Source of the DNA: Lactarius indigo
Lineage: Eukaryota > Basidiomycota > Agaricomycetes > Russulales > Russulaceae
Reading direction: 5' to 3'
Length of the DNA stretch: 64,000 nt
Assembly: GCA_025766275.1 (NCBI GenBank)
Contig: JAFKAC010000001.1
Span: forward strand, 3,472,001-3,536,000
Part shown: positions 33,041 through 46,117 of the stretch, piece by piece
Layout: every line of letters starts with the position of its first letter
Numbering within the stretch: position 1 is the first letter of the stretch
Position numbers and translations under genes: made by a program
The notes under the pieces: model-generated
Seen by the model: only the letters and a program-made list of their open reading frames with translations
Told to the model about the DNA's origin: nothing
The model's database searches: none

Positions 33041-36000
33041 ATGACCACGACAGCCCGCATTCCGAGAAAGCACCCCCTTATAAAAAATAAAAAAAAAAAA
33101 AAAAAAGAGGGAAAGAAAAGATACTTAAACGACGAAGACACCACCCAACCACCCAAGATGTCCCCTACGAACATCTCCCCCCAGGCTCCCAATGCCCCTT
33201 CTAGCCAAAGGGACCCCCACGTGGCTCACGTACCCGAAGCCTTAAATGGTACACACCAGTACCCCCCTACACCAAGGGAACGCTACCGAACCCCCCCAAC
33301 GAAACAAAACCGCAGAGCAAACATTAACATAGCCACCCTGAACATAAACGGCTACACAGCCCCGGCGAACAACATGATGGGCATCGAAAAATGGTCCACC
33401 ATAAACCGCACAATAAGCGAACACAAGATCGCAATCCTAGCAATCCAGGAGACACACCTTGACCCAGCCCTCATAAACGACATAAACGCGTGCTTTGGAA
33501 AAAGACTGACAATATACAACTCCGAAGACCCAACAAACCCCCGGGCCTCCGTGGGAGTAGCCTTCATAATCAATAAGAGCCTTATTGCCCCGAAAGAAGT
33601 GTCGATGTGCGAACTAATTAAAGGAAGGGCACAAGCGCTCAAAATTAAGTGGCGCGAAAATGAAGAAGCAGTCCTAATAAACGTCTATGCACCAAATAAC
33701 AGAACCGAACATAAGGACTTCTGGGCGAACCTAGAAACCAAACGGCGATCCCATAAAATCCGACGACCCGACTTCATGATGGGGGACTTCAACGTCACAG
33801 AGGACCCGATTGACAGAGCACCAGCCCATGCAGACAACCTAAACGCAGTGGAAGCACTCCGCAACCTACGCCACAGCCTGGACCTACAAGACACATGGAG
33901 GCATGCCTTCCCCCACGACAGATGCTTCATGTACCGGGCAAACAATAACGGTAACCAGATAAAATTGCGACTCGACCGCATTTACACCTCGAGCACGGCG
34001 GCAAAACACACCTTCAGCTGGAAAGCGACCCAATCCCCCATACCAACAGACCACTGGATAGTTGTAACCAAGTACGCTCCAGCGGACGCTCCCTACATCG
34101 GGGATGGAAGATGGACGATGCAATTAGCTGCCCTAGAGGACAAGAAAATGATGGACGACGCCAAAAAGAAAGGCATCAGCCTCCAAAAAGAGCTCAAGAC
34201 CATAGAACGAGAAAAAACGAACAGAGAAATAGCGAACCCCCAAACTCTATGGCACGCCTACAAACAAAGCGTCACTGAAGTAGCGAAAAAACACTGCAGG
34301 AAATCGAGAGCAAAGATAAGCAAACGAATTGACCTCCTAAAAGAAGACCTACACCAAATAATGAACCACCTGGACCTAGACATCGACGAGAACGTCCAAT
34401 CAAACGAAGCCTTCCTAGCAAGCAAACTAGCACATCTAGAAAAAACCCGAGCACGCGACCACAAAGACGACACCAGAGCCACCCTAGCGCTCCAAGGGGA
34501 GAAACTAGGTGGGGCATGGTCAGCGATCAACAAAGACCGCAAACCAAGGGACCTTATATACCGTCTCAAAATCCCGAACTCAGCCCCCCCTGCCTACGAG
34601 AGGGAAACCCGAAGAATGGTAGAACTAGCTCGGAATTATCACCATGACCTGCAAAAAGACGGAATCGTACTCGGAGCAAACTCACCAGAACACCAACAAA
34701 AATGCCAAAAAACCCTAGACGAGATCCCAAACTCCCAGAAAATACAAGCCGAGGACGGCGACGAGACAAAATGGGAAATAAATCCCGACCACATAGAAAA
34801 CGCGCTACTCCTCGCCAAGAACGGATCCGCGACCGGACTAGATGGATGCCCGTACGAGCTATGGAAAGCTCTAAACGCCCGCTTCCATAAAGCAAAAGAG
34901 TCAAACAAAAAGGGCTTTGACATCGTCGGAACACTTACCAAAGTCTTCCAGGACATCCAAGAATACGGTGTAGACAAAAGAACCGGCTTCGCTGACGGAT
35001 GGATGTGCCCAATATACAAGAAAAAAGACCCGACCGAAATTAGTAACTACCGACCAATCACATTACTCAATACAGATTACAAATTACTGACGAAGGTACT
35101 CGCCATACAACTGATGAAACCAATACACTCGCTAGTCCACCCGAACCAAGCCGGATTCATCCCGAAAAGATCAATATTCAACCACATCCGACTAGCAAAA
35201 ACAATTATTAACTACGCGGAAGCCATGGAAGAGAACGGCGCAATCATTGCCCTAGATCAAGAGAAAGCGTACGACAAAATACGACACGACTACCTCTGGG
35301 AAACCCTAGAAGCCTTCAACCTACCACCCCCATTCATCAAGACGATCAAAGCCCTATACCAACACGCCCACACTCAAGTAGCAATAAACGGCGTACTTAG
35401 CACTCCCTTCCAGGTCTCGCGCGGCGTACGCCAAGGAGACCCCCTATCATGTGCTCTCTTCGACCTCGCAATTGAACCACTCGCGTGCACATTAAGAAAC
35501 GACCCAGACATACGCGGCATGTCCATACCCGGCCTAGAAGAAAGATTAGTAGTTAACATGTTCGCGGACGACACCACACTATTCCTGAGTGAGAATGACG
35601 AACTTGATAAGCTAGAACCCATCCTAGAAAACTGGTGCGAAGCGTCCGGAGCCAAATTCAACATGGAAAAGACGGAGATAATCCCGATTGGGACTGAAAC
35701 TCACAGACTCACTGTAATAACCACACGGAAAATCAACCCGCGAGACCAAAACCAACTGAGCGCCCAAATACACATCGCAAAAGACGGGGAAGCAGTAAGA
35801 TCTCTAGGAGCGTGGATTGGCAACAACACCAACGACCTGACGCCATGGGAAATAGCCCTAGACAAAATGAGGAAAAAACTGGAGAGATGGGCCAGAACGC
35901 ACCCAACACTATTCGGAAAGCGACTGATCGTCCAAGCCATCATTGGAGGACAAACCCAATTTATGGCAAAAGCCCAAGGCATGCCCCCCCACATTGAGGA

Positions 36001-38215
36001 AGCGCTGACCAAAATGATCCGAGACTTCATCTGGGACCAAAACACCTCCCCTAGGATCGCCTTAGAACACCTATACAGGCCCCTCGAGGAAGGCGGGCTA
36101 AGCCTCCTAAACGTAAAAGCCCGAAACGAAGCAATAGAAATCATGGGGCTCAAGGAATACCTGAACCTATCCCCCTCCTGCCCCGCCTGGGCAACTGTAA
36201 CCAACATCCTAATAAACGCAGCCACACCACCTGGGACCTCCGCGATAGCCTGAGCAAACACCTTCACACAATCGTGGAGACCACCCTCAAAAGGCCCCCG
36301 CGCCGCAACCCTAGGTGACCAGAACCTCAGAATGATCAACACCGCGAAAAAATACAACACGAACCTGGCCGCAATCCGACTCTCAACGGAACTACGCATG
36401 AAACTCCCTGCATGGTACCACCCCTTCGCCAAAACACGTCCCATGACCAACGCAACGTCCCGATGCCTGCTAAGGAAACACAACATCAAAACCATGGTGG
36501 AGTTAGTCAAGCTAGTGAGAAACATAGAAAATAGACAAAGCGATGGAACACACTCCCCATCGCCGACATGCACATGCACCACATGCTCCCAGGAAAGAGG
36601 GGAAGGATGTGACAACCCCCACGCATGCGCAGAGGAAGCCAAAACAAGAATACATGACATTGCCCCGAAATATAACCCTCTCCAAATCGGAGAACAGCAC
36701 GATAACCTGTCACTGACGCACCGAAGAAAAGCAAACAACATCCTAGCAAGAAGCGAAGACGGAGAAGTCCTGTTCGACCCATCAATAACCTGCAAAGATA
36801 ACGTCGCTGAGTGCTTCAGAATATTCACGAACTCGGAACGCCCACACCCCATATCCGCATGCAGGTTCTACGCCAGAGGAATTCACCTAAACCCCCAAAA
36901 AATCGAAGTCTACACCGACGGCGCCTGCTGGAACAACGGAAAGGCAAACGCGAGATGCGGAGGCGGCATCTGGATCAAACCGGACCACGGAAGAAATGCG
37001 GCAATAAGAATCCCTGGAACGAGTCAGTCAAACCAAGTAGGAGAACTCATCGCGGTGATAGAAGCGATCAACTCCTTCCCCAACTTCTGCCCCCTCAAAA
37101 TAATAACTGACTCCAGATACGTCATTGATGGCCTAACGAAACACCTAAAAAACTGGGAGGATAATGGTTGGATCGGGATAGAAAACGCACCCTTCTTCAA
37201 ACGCGTGGCCTACCTCCTAAAAAGGAGATCCGCGACCACAGCCTTCCAGTGGGTCAAAGGACACCAAGGAATCCAGGGAAACGAAGAATGTGACAAACTT
37301 GCCAAAGAAGGAGCAAACAAGGAAGAACCGGACCCGCTATCCCTAGACATCCCCAAGGAGTATGACCTACAAGGCGCAAAACTAGCGGCACTCACCCAAG
37401 CTGTCGCCTACAGAGGCATCCTAGCCCATTCAACCCCCCCGCCCCGCGCCACAACCAACAGGACCCTCGAAACCATAAGGCAGGCAATCAACGTCTTCCA
37501 AAACACGCTAGAAACGGACAAAACAATATGGAACAGCCTGAGGAAACAAACCATCTGCACCAGAGTCCAGCAATTCCTATTCAAGGTAATCCACAACACC
37601 CTGATGGTGGGCGAGGTATGGCAACACATACCTAACTTCGAACATCGGGGAGTCTGCGCTGGATGTAACGCCACCGAATCAATGGAACACATACTGACCA
37701 CGTGCGCGGCAGGTGCAGCCAACGATATATGGACCCATGCAAAGGAAGCATGGCCCCACGACTCCCCTAGATGGCCGGAAATAAACCTAGGTATCATACT
37801 CGGCTGCGGAAACCTAACAGGCCCCCAGCCTGAACCCCCTGAGAGGAGACCAGAGGACCCACCGCCTCCCGCCACAAGGAAAAAAGGAGCAACCCGCCTA
37901 CTCCAGATACTGATCTCCGAAGCGGCCCACCTGATCTGGATCCTAAGATGCGAAAGAATAATCCAAGGGAAACACCATAACCGGAGCGAACACGAAGCAA
38001 GATGGTTTAAAGCGCTAAACCGAAGGCTAACCGAAGACAAAATAGCGGCAACCAAGATCAAGCACGATAAAACCTACACAAACCTAATCAAACAAACCTG
38101 GGAAAAACTACTAACGAAACACCAGGATCCACCCCACGACTGGATCCACAACCGTGAGGTTTTAGTGGGTAGGAGAGCACGCCGGGCCTTGCCCGCTGAT
38201 GACCCCGTGCTCTGA
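33041..38215 (+). pseudogene. LINE ORF2: endonuclease, reverse transcriptase, RNase H (one stop codon)
   Basis: One frame of 1725 codons with a single internal TGA at 36251-36253. The APE endonuclease shows TLNINGY, AIQETHLDP, MMGDFNVTEDP and PTDHWIV (about 33330-34070). The reverse transcriptase shows YRPITLLNTDYKLLTKVL, PNQAGFIPKRSI, ALDQEKAYDKI, SRGVRQGDPLSCALFDLAIE and MFADDTTLF (about 35050-35590). After the stop the same frame continues to the RNase H domain: VYTDGACWNNGK, GELIAVIEAINSF, ITDSRYVIDG and GNEECDKLAKEGA (about 36905-37320), with its D-E-D-D residues present. A cysteine/histidine-rich segment (CAGCNATESMEHILTTC) follows. The lone nonsense codon is the only lesion I see; translation from 36332 could still give the RNase H part. 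Confidence 0.9.
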
Positions 38216-38396
38216 GCCCCACACTACCCCTCCACCAAGGGGTGTGCATAAATTTCGGATTTTGCCTCACATCCGGGCCCCGGCCCGGCTACAGCGCGTC
38301 TGACAGGGCTGAAACCCATTCTTTCTCCTGCTGTCAGACATTATTTAAGTAGTTACCCCGTAGCAACTTGAATAAAACGCCTTCCAAAAAAAAAAC

Positions 38397-38413
38397 AAAA
38401 CTTCCAAATACTG
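38397..38413 (+). repeat. LINE target-site duplication, right
   Basis: Exact copy of 30360-30376. Confidence 0.9.
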
Positions 38414-38692
38414 CTTATCAATATACCCAGAGAACATTCTCGCCGTTCTGGCGCCACACTCCAGTCTGTACTGACCCCACTTTTTGCGCGTTCTTCGCAA
38501 TACTCGGAATACACGACGCGGGTAGGCTGCGAGCGGACTTGATGTCCTCCGTTAGACTGTTCCGATACTGAAAACAATCCTTTGATAAAACCTTAAATTG
38601 CTCACGATGGCTCCTTGACGGTAGACATAAATAGTTTCAGCGGTATACGTCAATGTAAGCCTCATCCTCCTCTTCCTTCCCTAGGATCGAGA

Positions 38693-40521
38693 ATGCCTGA
38701 GACGTACCCTCATCTCCATGATCTGATACAAGTTGCCTACAGGACCTTGGCATATGACAAAGGTGTGCAGAGGAACAGAGACCACGGAACTCTACGATAA
38801 CATCTGCCACAGTCAACGAAGTTTTGGTAGATGGAATGTGGTCCGAATACATGGAAGAAGCCGAGAAGTACGATACACAGGTCAACGATGCCTGGAAAGA
38901 CGACGCAAATCGTGTCCTCGTCTTTGTGAGTCTTACCATACCCGTCTCCATGGTTCAGACGGATGACAAGCCCTCAAGACCAGTCTTTTCTCCCCAATTG
39001 TGGCAACATTTATCGTTGAGAGCTAGCAAGAGTTATCTTCTGGTTCTGCCAGTGGTGACAAGACGGCACACCCTCCTGGCCTCTCCATTATCTGGGTCAA
39101 CTCGTTGTGGCTACTAAGCCTCGTACTTAGCATATCTTCTGCGCTGGTGGTGATTCTGGTACAGCAATGGGCCCGCAGATACACTCAGTTGCCTCAAATT
39201 CCGAGCCTTCTGGGTGAGAGAGAGCGCGGACGCACTTTCCTGTTCCGAGGAACCTCAATATATCCGATGCGGCGTACAGTTACGGTGGCTCAGGCGCTCC
39301 TCCACCTCTCCGTATTTTTCTTTTTCTTTGGGCTGGTGATATTCCTTTTCGCGGTTTCCAAGACGGTGGCCATCGTCGTCTCCATCTGCGTCGGACTCTT
39401 TGGACTCGTGTACCTCATCCTGACCATCCTCCCCTGCTTTGACCATCGTTTCCCTTATCGTACCCCAATGTCCAGCGTCTGGTGGTATGCGTCACGCCTC
39501 CTTATTCGTCGTTTCGCTTTGCGCTCGATGGCTCCTGAAGAGCCTTCATGGCGCCCTAATATCGGACGATCCTACATCATCGGTCCAGAGACGCTTCGAC
39601 GATTGGTGGCCACTTCTTGACGACGTCATCAAGCGGCACAAGATTCGTCTCAAAGATGGGTTTTTGGGTGGCACCTTCCGGGCAGCTGTCGAATCATTGG
39701 ACGCAATCGACCCGATGGCCCCTATCGGGTTGCTTAACGCGCTAGCCCTGGCAGATGAGAACAAGGTTGAAGACTTCGTGGCTAGCATTCCCGGAGATAC
39801 CATTGTTCGACTTATCGGCGCCGTTCCCTACGGAAATATCTTCTACCAACACCTTTCCATCCTCATGCAGAGCTTTGTGGCAGACTCGATCGTACTTGGG
39901 GAAGACGTGCGCAGGCGCCGTCTCATTGTGTGTTTGAACGCCATCCACCACATTTCCAGGGCATGCAACAGTGCCCATTCCGGTGTCTCGTTCCCCGATT
40001 CTTTTCTAGAAGATGTACGGATCAAATTTGCAAATATCGGTCTCATGCGGGCGCTCTGGACCGACGAGGACCCAGCCATCCGCGTCACCTCCCGCTCTAT
40101 ATGTGCCTTGCTTGTGAGGCGCATCCTACGAAATCGTCCGACTCGCGGCTCAGAGTTGCTTTGGCTGCAGGACGTCCTAGGAGAATCGTCGAACACAATA
40201 CTCAATTCACTCGGGAACCTTACCACGGTGGATCACATGAACGTCGACTCGTTCGTTTATGGCATCCTTTCTTATCCGACAGGCGACCTCCCGGTCGCAC
40301 AAGTTACCTGTTTCGTGGACACACTCGCAATTCTCATGAACGCAGGAGGCAAGACGGCCATTATACACAAAAATATATTCGAAGAAGGGCTTTCTGAGCT
40401 CTTCCGAAGAGCAGAACATGATTCCCGTCTTCACGCGGTAGTTGAAAAACTACGCACGACTTCCAAGTCTGTTTTTCCTGCTGCAGCACCAGAGCCAAAG
40501 CTATCGATATCGCATACATGA
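38693..40521 (+). pseudogene. DUF6535-family membrane protein, disrupted
   Basis: DUF6535 proteins are large families in agaricomycetes with two or more membrane helices and no known function. The start MPETYPHLHDLIQVAYRTLA is at 38693. An exon near 38820-38930 reads MWSEYMEEAEKYDTQVNDAW and ends DDANRVLVF at a gtgagt donor, the family hallmark. The next exon (SLFSPIVATFIVES) meets an in-frame TAG at 39024-39026, where the family usually continues YK. Membrane helices follow (WLLSLVLSISSALVVILVQQ and AQALLHLSVFFFFFGLVIFL). The reading frame then changes between about 39480 and 39590, after which a 300-residue helical C-terminal part runs to 40521 (SIPGDTIVRLIGAVPYGNIF). Two lesions make this a probable pseudogene, unless an unusual splice rescues it. 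Confidence 0.7.
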
Positions 40522-43500
40522 ACCAAGGATCGGAAGACTAAGGTTCGGCGTGTGTAACAAGGTATGACCTGGACGCTTACTCCATGTTCTCGCCCATTTC
40601 ATTCACCTCCTTTTTCACCCAGACAGGTTGGATTTGTTATGTATCTAACCGGTTTTAAGACGATGCGTACGCAATGACGCCAAACTGCCACCGCTCAGTG
40701 CGCTCGTGCGCCCACCTACGATGGCTCGGTCACGTCGGCCACATACCCGTTTTCGTCCACATATGGACCCACGATCGACTCCGTCAGTCGTAGCAGTTGT
40801 GTTCGTCTGACTTATTGTATCCCGCTTGTATTTCGCCTGTGTCTGCCTATCTATTGTCTTTTGTATGTATCCTGTCGCCTACCTATCATGTGTAAATATA
40901 TCAGAGCAAGCCACACTGTCGTGCGGCGATGAAGCGGCAGACGACGGGTACCAAAGAGAGCGGACGAACATGGACGTATCGGGACGTAAAGGGGCAGACC
41001 ACTGGCAGATCTCCAGGCAGACCTCCCCTTCATCCCTATTTGCAAGAAGTGTAACGTTCTTAGAGCCTCCTTCAAGGAACCCGTGCAAGGATCCAAGCAG
41101 CGTGTGAGTTCAGAAGAATGTAGGGAAACCGAAGCGAGATGTACTTTGTGAGATAAACGACTTGATAAACGAAGCGATGCAGATGCAGAGGAGCGAGAGC
41201 GGATAAACGAAATAAGATGCATATAACCGACAATCGATATGCATGTACACAACAAAGGATTGAATATTGAAACGTGTCAGACTCGAAGTATGATTCAATA
41301 GAAGTGGCGTTCATCTTTATATATTGTAGTATTGATGAGCTTTCCTGACGCACATATAAAGCAGGGTACTACTGATACCGCTACTACTGTACTCGCCCTC
41401 GTTGATGTCACGGTCGTCCGCGTCCGCATTACCTGGGGAGCGATGAGGAGCCTGGCGCTTACGAACCCGACCAACTTCGCTATCCCATTTGAGCTGATCT
41501 GCAAAATGCTCTTCGCGGCATTGGTCGACGTGCTCGAGGGCACGCCGTACACGCGACCCGGTGCCTCCGTGTCTCTGGCACCACCATGACCAATGTAGAG
41601 GCGACACATTGGGGACGATGGCAGCGACTATCGCGGTTATACAGGAACGCCACGCCGCCCCACATGTGTACCCGCGGCGGGGTACGACGTCCTGGGACGG
41701 CGGCGGGTAACGGAATACGGAGGGGGGTGCGCGGTCGCATGTGCCAAGCGGGTGAATGTGCTCGTATTAAGAACGGCACGGCCGCCAAAGTTTCGGAAGC
41801 GAAGAGTACTTAGGGTGCTTGCTGCTATGGGGGGTGGGCATCCGTCGTAAGGATACGCGATAGTGAGTGCCTTCTACCCTTGTTTATACACTCCGAACCT
41901 CCCCGCACTCATTGAATCTCGCAGTCGTGGTCCACATAAATCGGATTGATCCTCACCTCTTCTCGCGCACAGCCAGACGCATCTCATCCAGAGCGATAGG
42001 AGGGATGGAAGACATACGGACCACAGAGGTGCAAGTGAGAAACCCTATCCCAGTAGATGAGGTGAGCGATGGACTCAGAGATCACTGACGTGTTTACTTC
42101 GCATACCATGGTAAACATGAAGTCGTGAAAGCTTCGGTTACTAAGCTATGTTCTGGGTTTACAGGGACGGCCGCTTCATCCTCCTTGATATGGCATCGTC
42201 TTGACTTCCCTCTGCGAAATCTACTATAGGACCCGACCAATGAAAACATGGCAGGTGAAGGACTGCACCTTGCGGCAGTGACACAGTACTGTGGAATCCG
42301 GAGTGTGGTTAAGACAATGTGGGCAATTCCAGATAAAGATGAATAGTACCTCGATGAACATTTCTACAAGTCAATGTTCTCAGGAAAAGTGAGAGGTGCC
42401 CTATTACAAGAGATCTACAAGGGCTCGTCTCTTCCTTTGTAGCTTTCTTACCAATGCCTTCGTAAATCTCTTATAGTAGGATACCCCCTGTCTGTCTGAG
42501 AACACCGACCTGTAAAAAACTTACCCAGATCCCTTTGGTCTTCATTTGACACCATCCACATCGTCTCGACCACACCTGGAATTTGTGGCGTTGTAGCACC
42601 ACAGCAACACGCAGTACGTCGGAAATGCGTCCACCAATCGTCACCACGGTCACGTAACAAGCCGAGAGGCATGCAAATTCTGCAGCACCAAAGCGAGACA
42701 GGAGGTAGGGTGTGGTATGCAGCAAGAAGTGTCGAACTGGTGTCTATGAACTTGGACCGCGATAGCGAGATTGGATGAGTGCGGAGAGCGCCGGGGTGTG
42801 AGAAAACATAGAGACCTGAGAAAGAAGTCCAGCTTGTCGCCTTTTTTTTTTTTTTTGAATCGCCAGCTTGTCGCCTTGGCGGATAGAATCGGGCCCGTAG
42901 AGAGGAACAGAACATAGCGCGGGTGTTTGGTACCACAAAATTTGTGACTGATCCGATATTCTCAGCATAACGACAGCCAACTACCCTTGAAGCGCACTAG
43001 ATCAAGACTGCGCCTCTTGAATACATTGGTCCTCTCGTCTGGTCGCGTAGTCATAGAAGTTACCCCGAGTGGGTGCAAGAGAACAAGGGATTCATTGAGA
43101 ATAAGGGTGCCGGAGCACCATTGGAGATAATGACTAGTCCACACAAAGCCACAGCACAGAGAGTATCGACGATAGCGCCTTGTAGGAGCTTTTCAAGCCG
43201 GATAATCCCTGTATCGGTGAGTGTCGTGCTCCTCAGCAGTTTTCCGCTGATTCAATACGAAATGACCGAACGGATACATGTTCTCATTGCCCTCGGATCC
43301 ATCGTCGCATATTCCTGGTATATGCATCAGCTGAGCGAGGTGAAGCAATTAACGAACTTGATAACCCCCTCGACCCGTCGTTTCGTCAACACGAGAAAAC
43401 TTGGACCGGGTGCACTCGCGAGAGAAGACGCGATTTGACGGAGTGGAACGTCAAACGCTTCAAGGGTTGGCCTTGGAGACAACTGAGGCATTGACACATT

Positions 43501-45570
43501 TCCAGACCTCTCGTCGGTGAATATTTAGGAGAGATAAACCAGGGCAGAGAAACCGGGTAACAGAAATTTGAACGATTCTTGAATTGGGCCCAGTGGGAGG
43601 AATATCGCCCCTGTGAGAAGGTCTATTTGGTTGAGTTCAAGTTTCTCACGAGTAGCGGTGGCCAAAGTATGATGTGAAGACCGAAAGGGAGCAGGAATGA
43701 TGACGAGTGATGTCGGGAGTGGTTAAGTTCGGACCCTTTTGACCCACCTATGCCGAGATTTCATTAATCCTTGTGATCTACTTATGATTTTTAACACCAA
43801 GCTGTACTTGCACTTGCAGTGCAGAAGGGCACACCGTAACCACCTCTTTCTGTGTGAAAAACATTGATTGCTGGCGATGACACACCGCCAGCAAGGGGAA
43901 TGACTTTGCAAGTGGGATAACTATTTGATAACCTCAAAATTTACGAGATAACTACTTGAGAATTTCATTCTTCACTTAATTGTACGCTTTCGAAGTCCGC
44001 TGACGTAAGACGATGGCCAATAGAAAGTGCTGTAGATTGGCAACTCACACGGTTGAAATAAAAGGAAATTCTGAGCCTTGGACTGGCCTTGCATGGGAAT
44101 CCATCAAGTTGTCCTTCCAGCGACGCAAATACAGTAAGCCCTAGACCCTAGCTAGCATCTCACGCCCCTGACTTGTGTGTGCCCACAAAAAACTAGCCCA
44201 CACGGACATATCCTTGGAACCCCCCTGCTAGCATTCCTCAATTCATCCTGAGGATAACCACCGAGCTACTTGCAACTGGAGAATTTGATAGGTATTCCAA
44301 TCTGATCTAATGACTCTCTTTGTGAAAATACTGCCCTATAGTATTACTGCTGTACACATCAACAAATCTCGAAGGAGTTTCAAAACACCTGCAATGTTCA
44401 CACAGCCATGTAAATCAGCTAGCAACCCCCCCAGAATTCGTCCCCCTATCCCCAACCTTATCTCATGGTGTGATCTGTGATTTGATCCCCTACAGCAAGC
44501 AAGCGTTCATCCGATGCTGCCCCACCATTCATTGGAAGGGTATCATATTTGATATTGTGAGTTCCTCATCTATTCCAATAATCGGATCTTTGATTACCCT
44601 CGCCCTCTTCTGCAGGCTCCAACATGGGACATAAATTGTCACATTGGTGGACCACACCCTCAACGTCACCTCAAACTTGTTTCATAGTCAGGGGAGGTGG
44701 TTTGGTGACAGGAGGTGAAGACATTACCATAAAGATATAGGATCTCCGGTGAGCTCAACAGATATATGCGCAGTTGTTCAATTGTTTGAATCATTTGAAA
44801 GGAGCATGCCTTTACACTGCAATTCAATTATAACACGAGGCACCAGGTCACTTACGTCCTTTGCTTGTTGTCGCAATCGTGGTGACTCAAACTTCCTGCA
44901 CTCAACAATGTTTGTGTTCGTCTGGACCAAGGGGGGCTCATTTCAGAAAGATCTGTCCAAAATCATATGCATATCTGAATTAGTACCAGTCTCACTGTTC
45001 AAATCAAAAAGATCCAAGATGCCAGCTAGGGCGCCCCAGTTATATGGTCTGAAAGAAGCGCCAGATGGACAGCCTAGTTGTTGGCACTGCAACAAGGGCC
45101 TGCATGCCATGAAAACTCTCAAGAGTAATCATTTTCCAGACAAGTGTTATGTGTGAAAGATCAACGAAGGGTATAGGGTTACCCCGCCTTCAAGCTCTCA
45201 CAAAATCAAAATTTTGGACCCAATGTGTATCTGGTGCATAGTCATTTTAGCTTTATGTGGAGGAGTTTGTAGCCTTCAATTGTGTCTTTGCTGCTTTTCA
45301 TCATAAGCCAGGCAATCCCCTTACCACCGGCTTATGTGCTAATGAACCTATGGCAGGTAAAGGGTAGCAGGACACCCTTCATTGCTGTGCGTTGCTTGGC
45401 TGCCACGCTGTTGAAAGCCTTCTGTGTTCTAAATAAGCCACTTATTGTGAGGTGGGTTGTTGCTGTTCATCAAGATGTCAACTGATGATGGTTGAAGGAG
45501 ACAAAGGTTGTTTGATGGCTATTACTGGTATTGATGCCAACTGATCTAAGTGAGTATTAAATTAATTTTG
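40522..45570. other. About 5 kb without recognisable genes
   Basis: No domain or consistent exon chain is visible. Modest open frames exist (40851-41255 minus, 41332-41589 plus, 42448-42936 minus, 43073-43438 plus, 44749-45156 plus) but none carries a motif I can name. A T-run at 42841-42856 interrupts one of them. From about 43.9 kb the sequence becomes AT-richer and resembles old transposon DNA like that flanking the helicase remnant. Confidence 0.45.
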
Positions 45571-45648
45571 GGAATAAATAAAGTGCATGGGCATACATGT
45601 GGATGTGAAACTACATCTGCATGTATGCCCATACACTTTATTTACCCC
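45571..45648. repeat. Near-perfect 36-bp palindrome (hairpin/MITE-like)
   Basis: Arms 45571-45606 and 45613-45648 are inverted copies with few mismatches (both contain tatgggcatacatg or its complement), separated by a 6-nt loop gaaact. Outer ends read g(g)aataaataaag and ctttatttacccc. The structure would fold into a strong hairpin; it could be a tiny foldback element or a terminal structure of a transposon. Confidence 0.8.
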
Positions 45649-45917
45649 AGATGTGGTGCACTTTCACCATTTAGGGTGCTCCACTTTTTCATGTGAGCTT
45701 CATGTGCTACCCACCAGGAGGAACTTTATTTTATTTTATTTTAGACATATTTATCTACCTGGGTAGTAAATAAATTAGGTACAAAATCAGTTGGCCACAG
45801 CTGCCTCCATATTTAAGTTTGTCACATGCTTTTCAAAATCAACAAGTATCTCCAAGGAGACATGTCCATGGGCACATCCTGTAGACTTTCATTCATCATC
45901 TCCCCTTTGTTTTTCAT

Positions 45918-45990
45918 TAGTGGTTGCTTTTTGTCTCTGGGTTCTTTTTTCTGTTGAATTGTGGGGCAATGAGTAGCAATGGTGAGTACT
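45918..45990. repeat. Copy of the 26.9-kb shared segment
   Basis: Aligns with 26917-26990 over about 75 bp, with scattered transitions. It lies between the hairpin and the helicase C-terminus. Confidence 0.6.
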
Positions 45991-46117
45991 TCTTGTATTG
46001 CAAGCGTTGCTGTTACTCACCGTTTTCAGGAGATTGTATTTGGGGTCAATACCTAGTTTTGTGAGATCGCTTTCTCTCATCAGTGGTGACAACACATACC
46101 AGTTTTAGGAGATTGCA

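Larger units (their letters stand above)
30377..38396 (+). mobile_element. Full-length Tad/L1-like non-LTR retrotransposon (LINE)
   Basis: An 8.0-kb LINE with a long 5' UTR, ORF1 with a zinc knuckle, ORF2 with APE endonuclease, reverse transcriptase and RNase H, and an A-rich end (aataaaacgccttcc then A-run). It is bounded by a perfect 17-bp target-site duplication. ORF1 and ORF2 on one strand, an APE-type endonuclease and a C-terminal RNase H fit the fungal Tad/I-like group. The sense strand is strikingly poor in G and rich in C and A compared with the flanking genes. One in-frame stop interrupts ORF2; otherwise the copy looks young. Confidence 0.93.

Noticed and set aside
42448..43144. Minus-strand text resembling parts of a peroxisomal ABC transporter
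   Set aside because: Only short resemblance, broken frames, and the blocks are in the wrong order for the family. Not safe to name.
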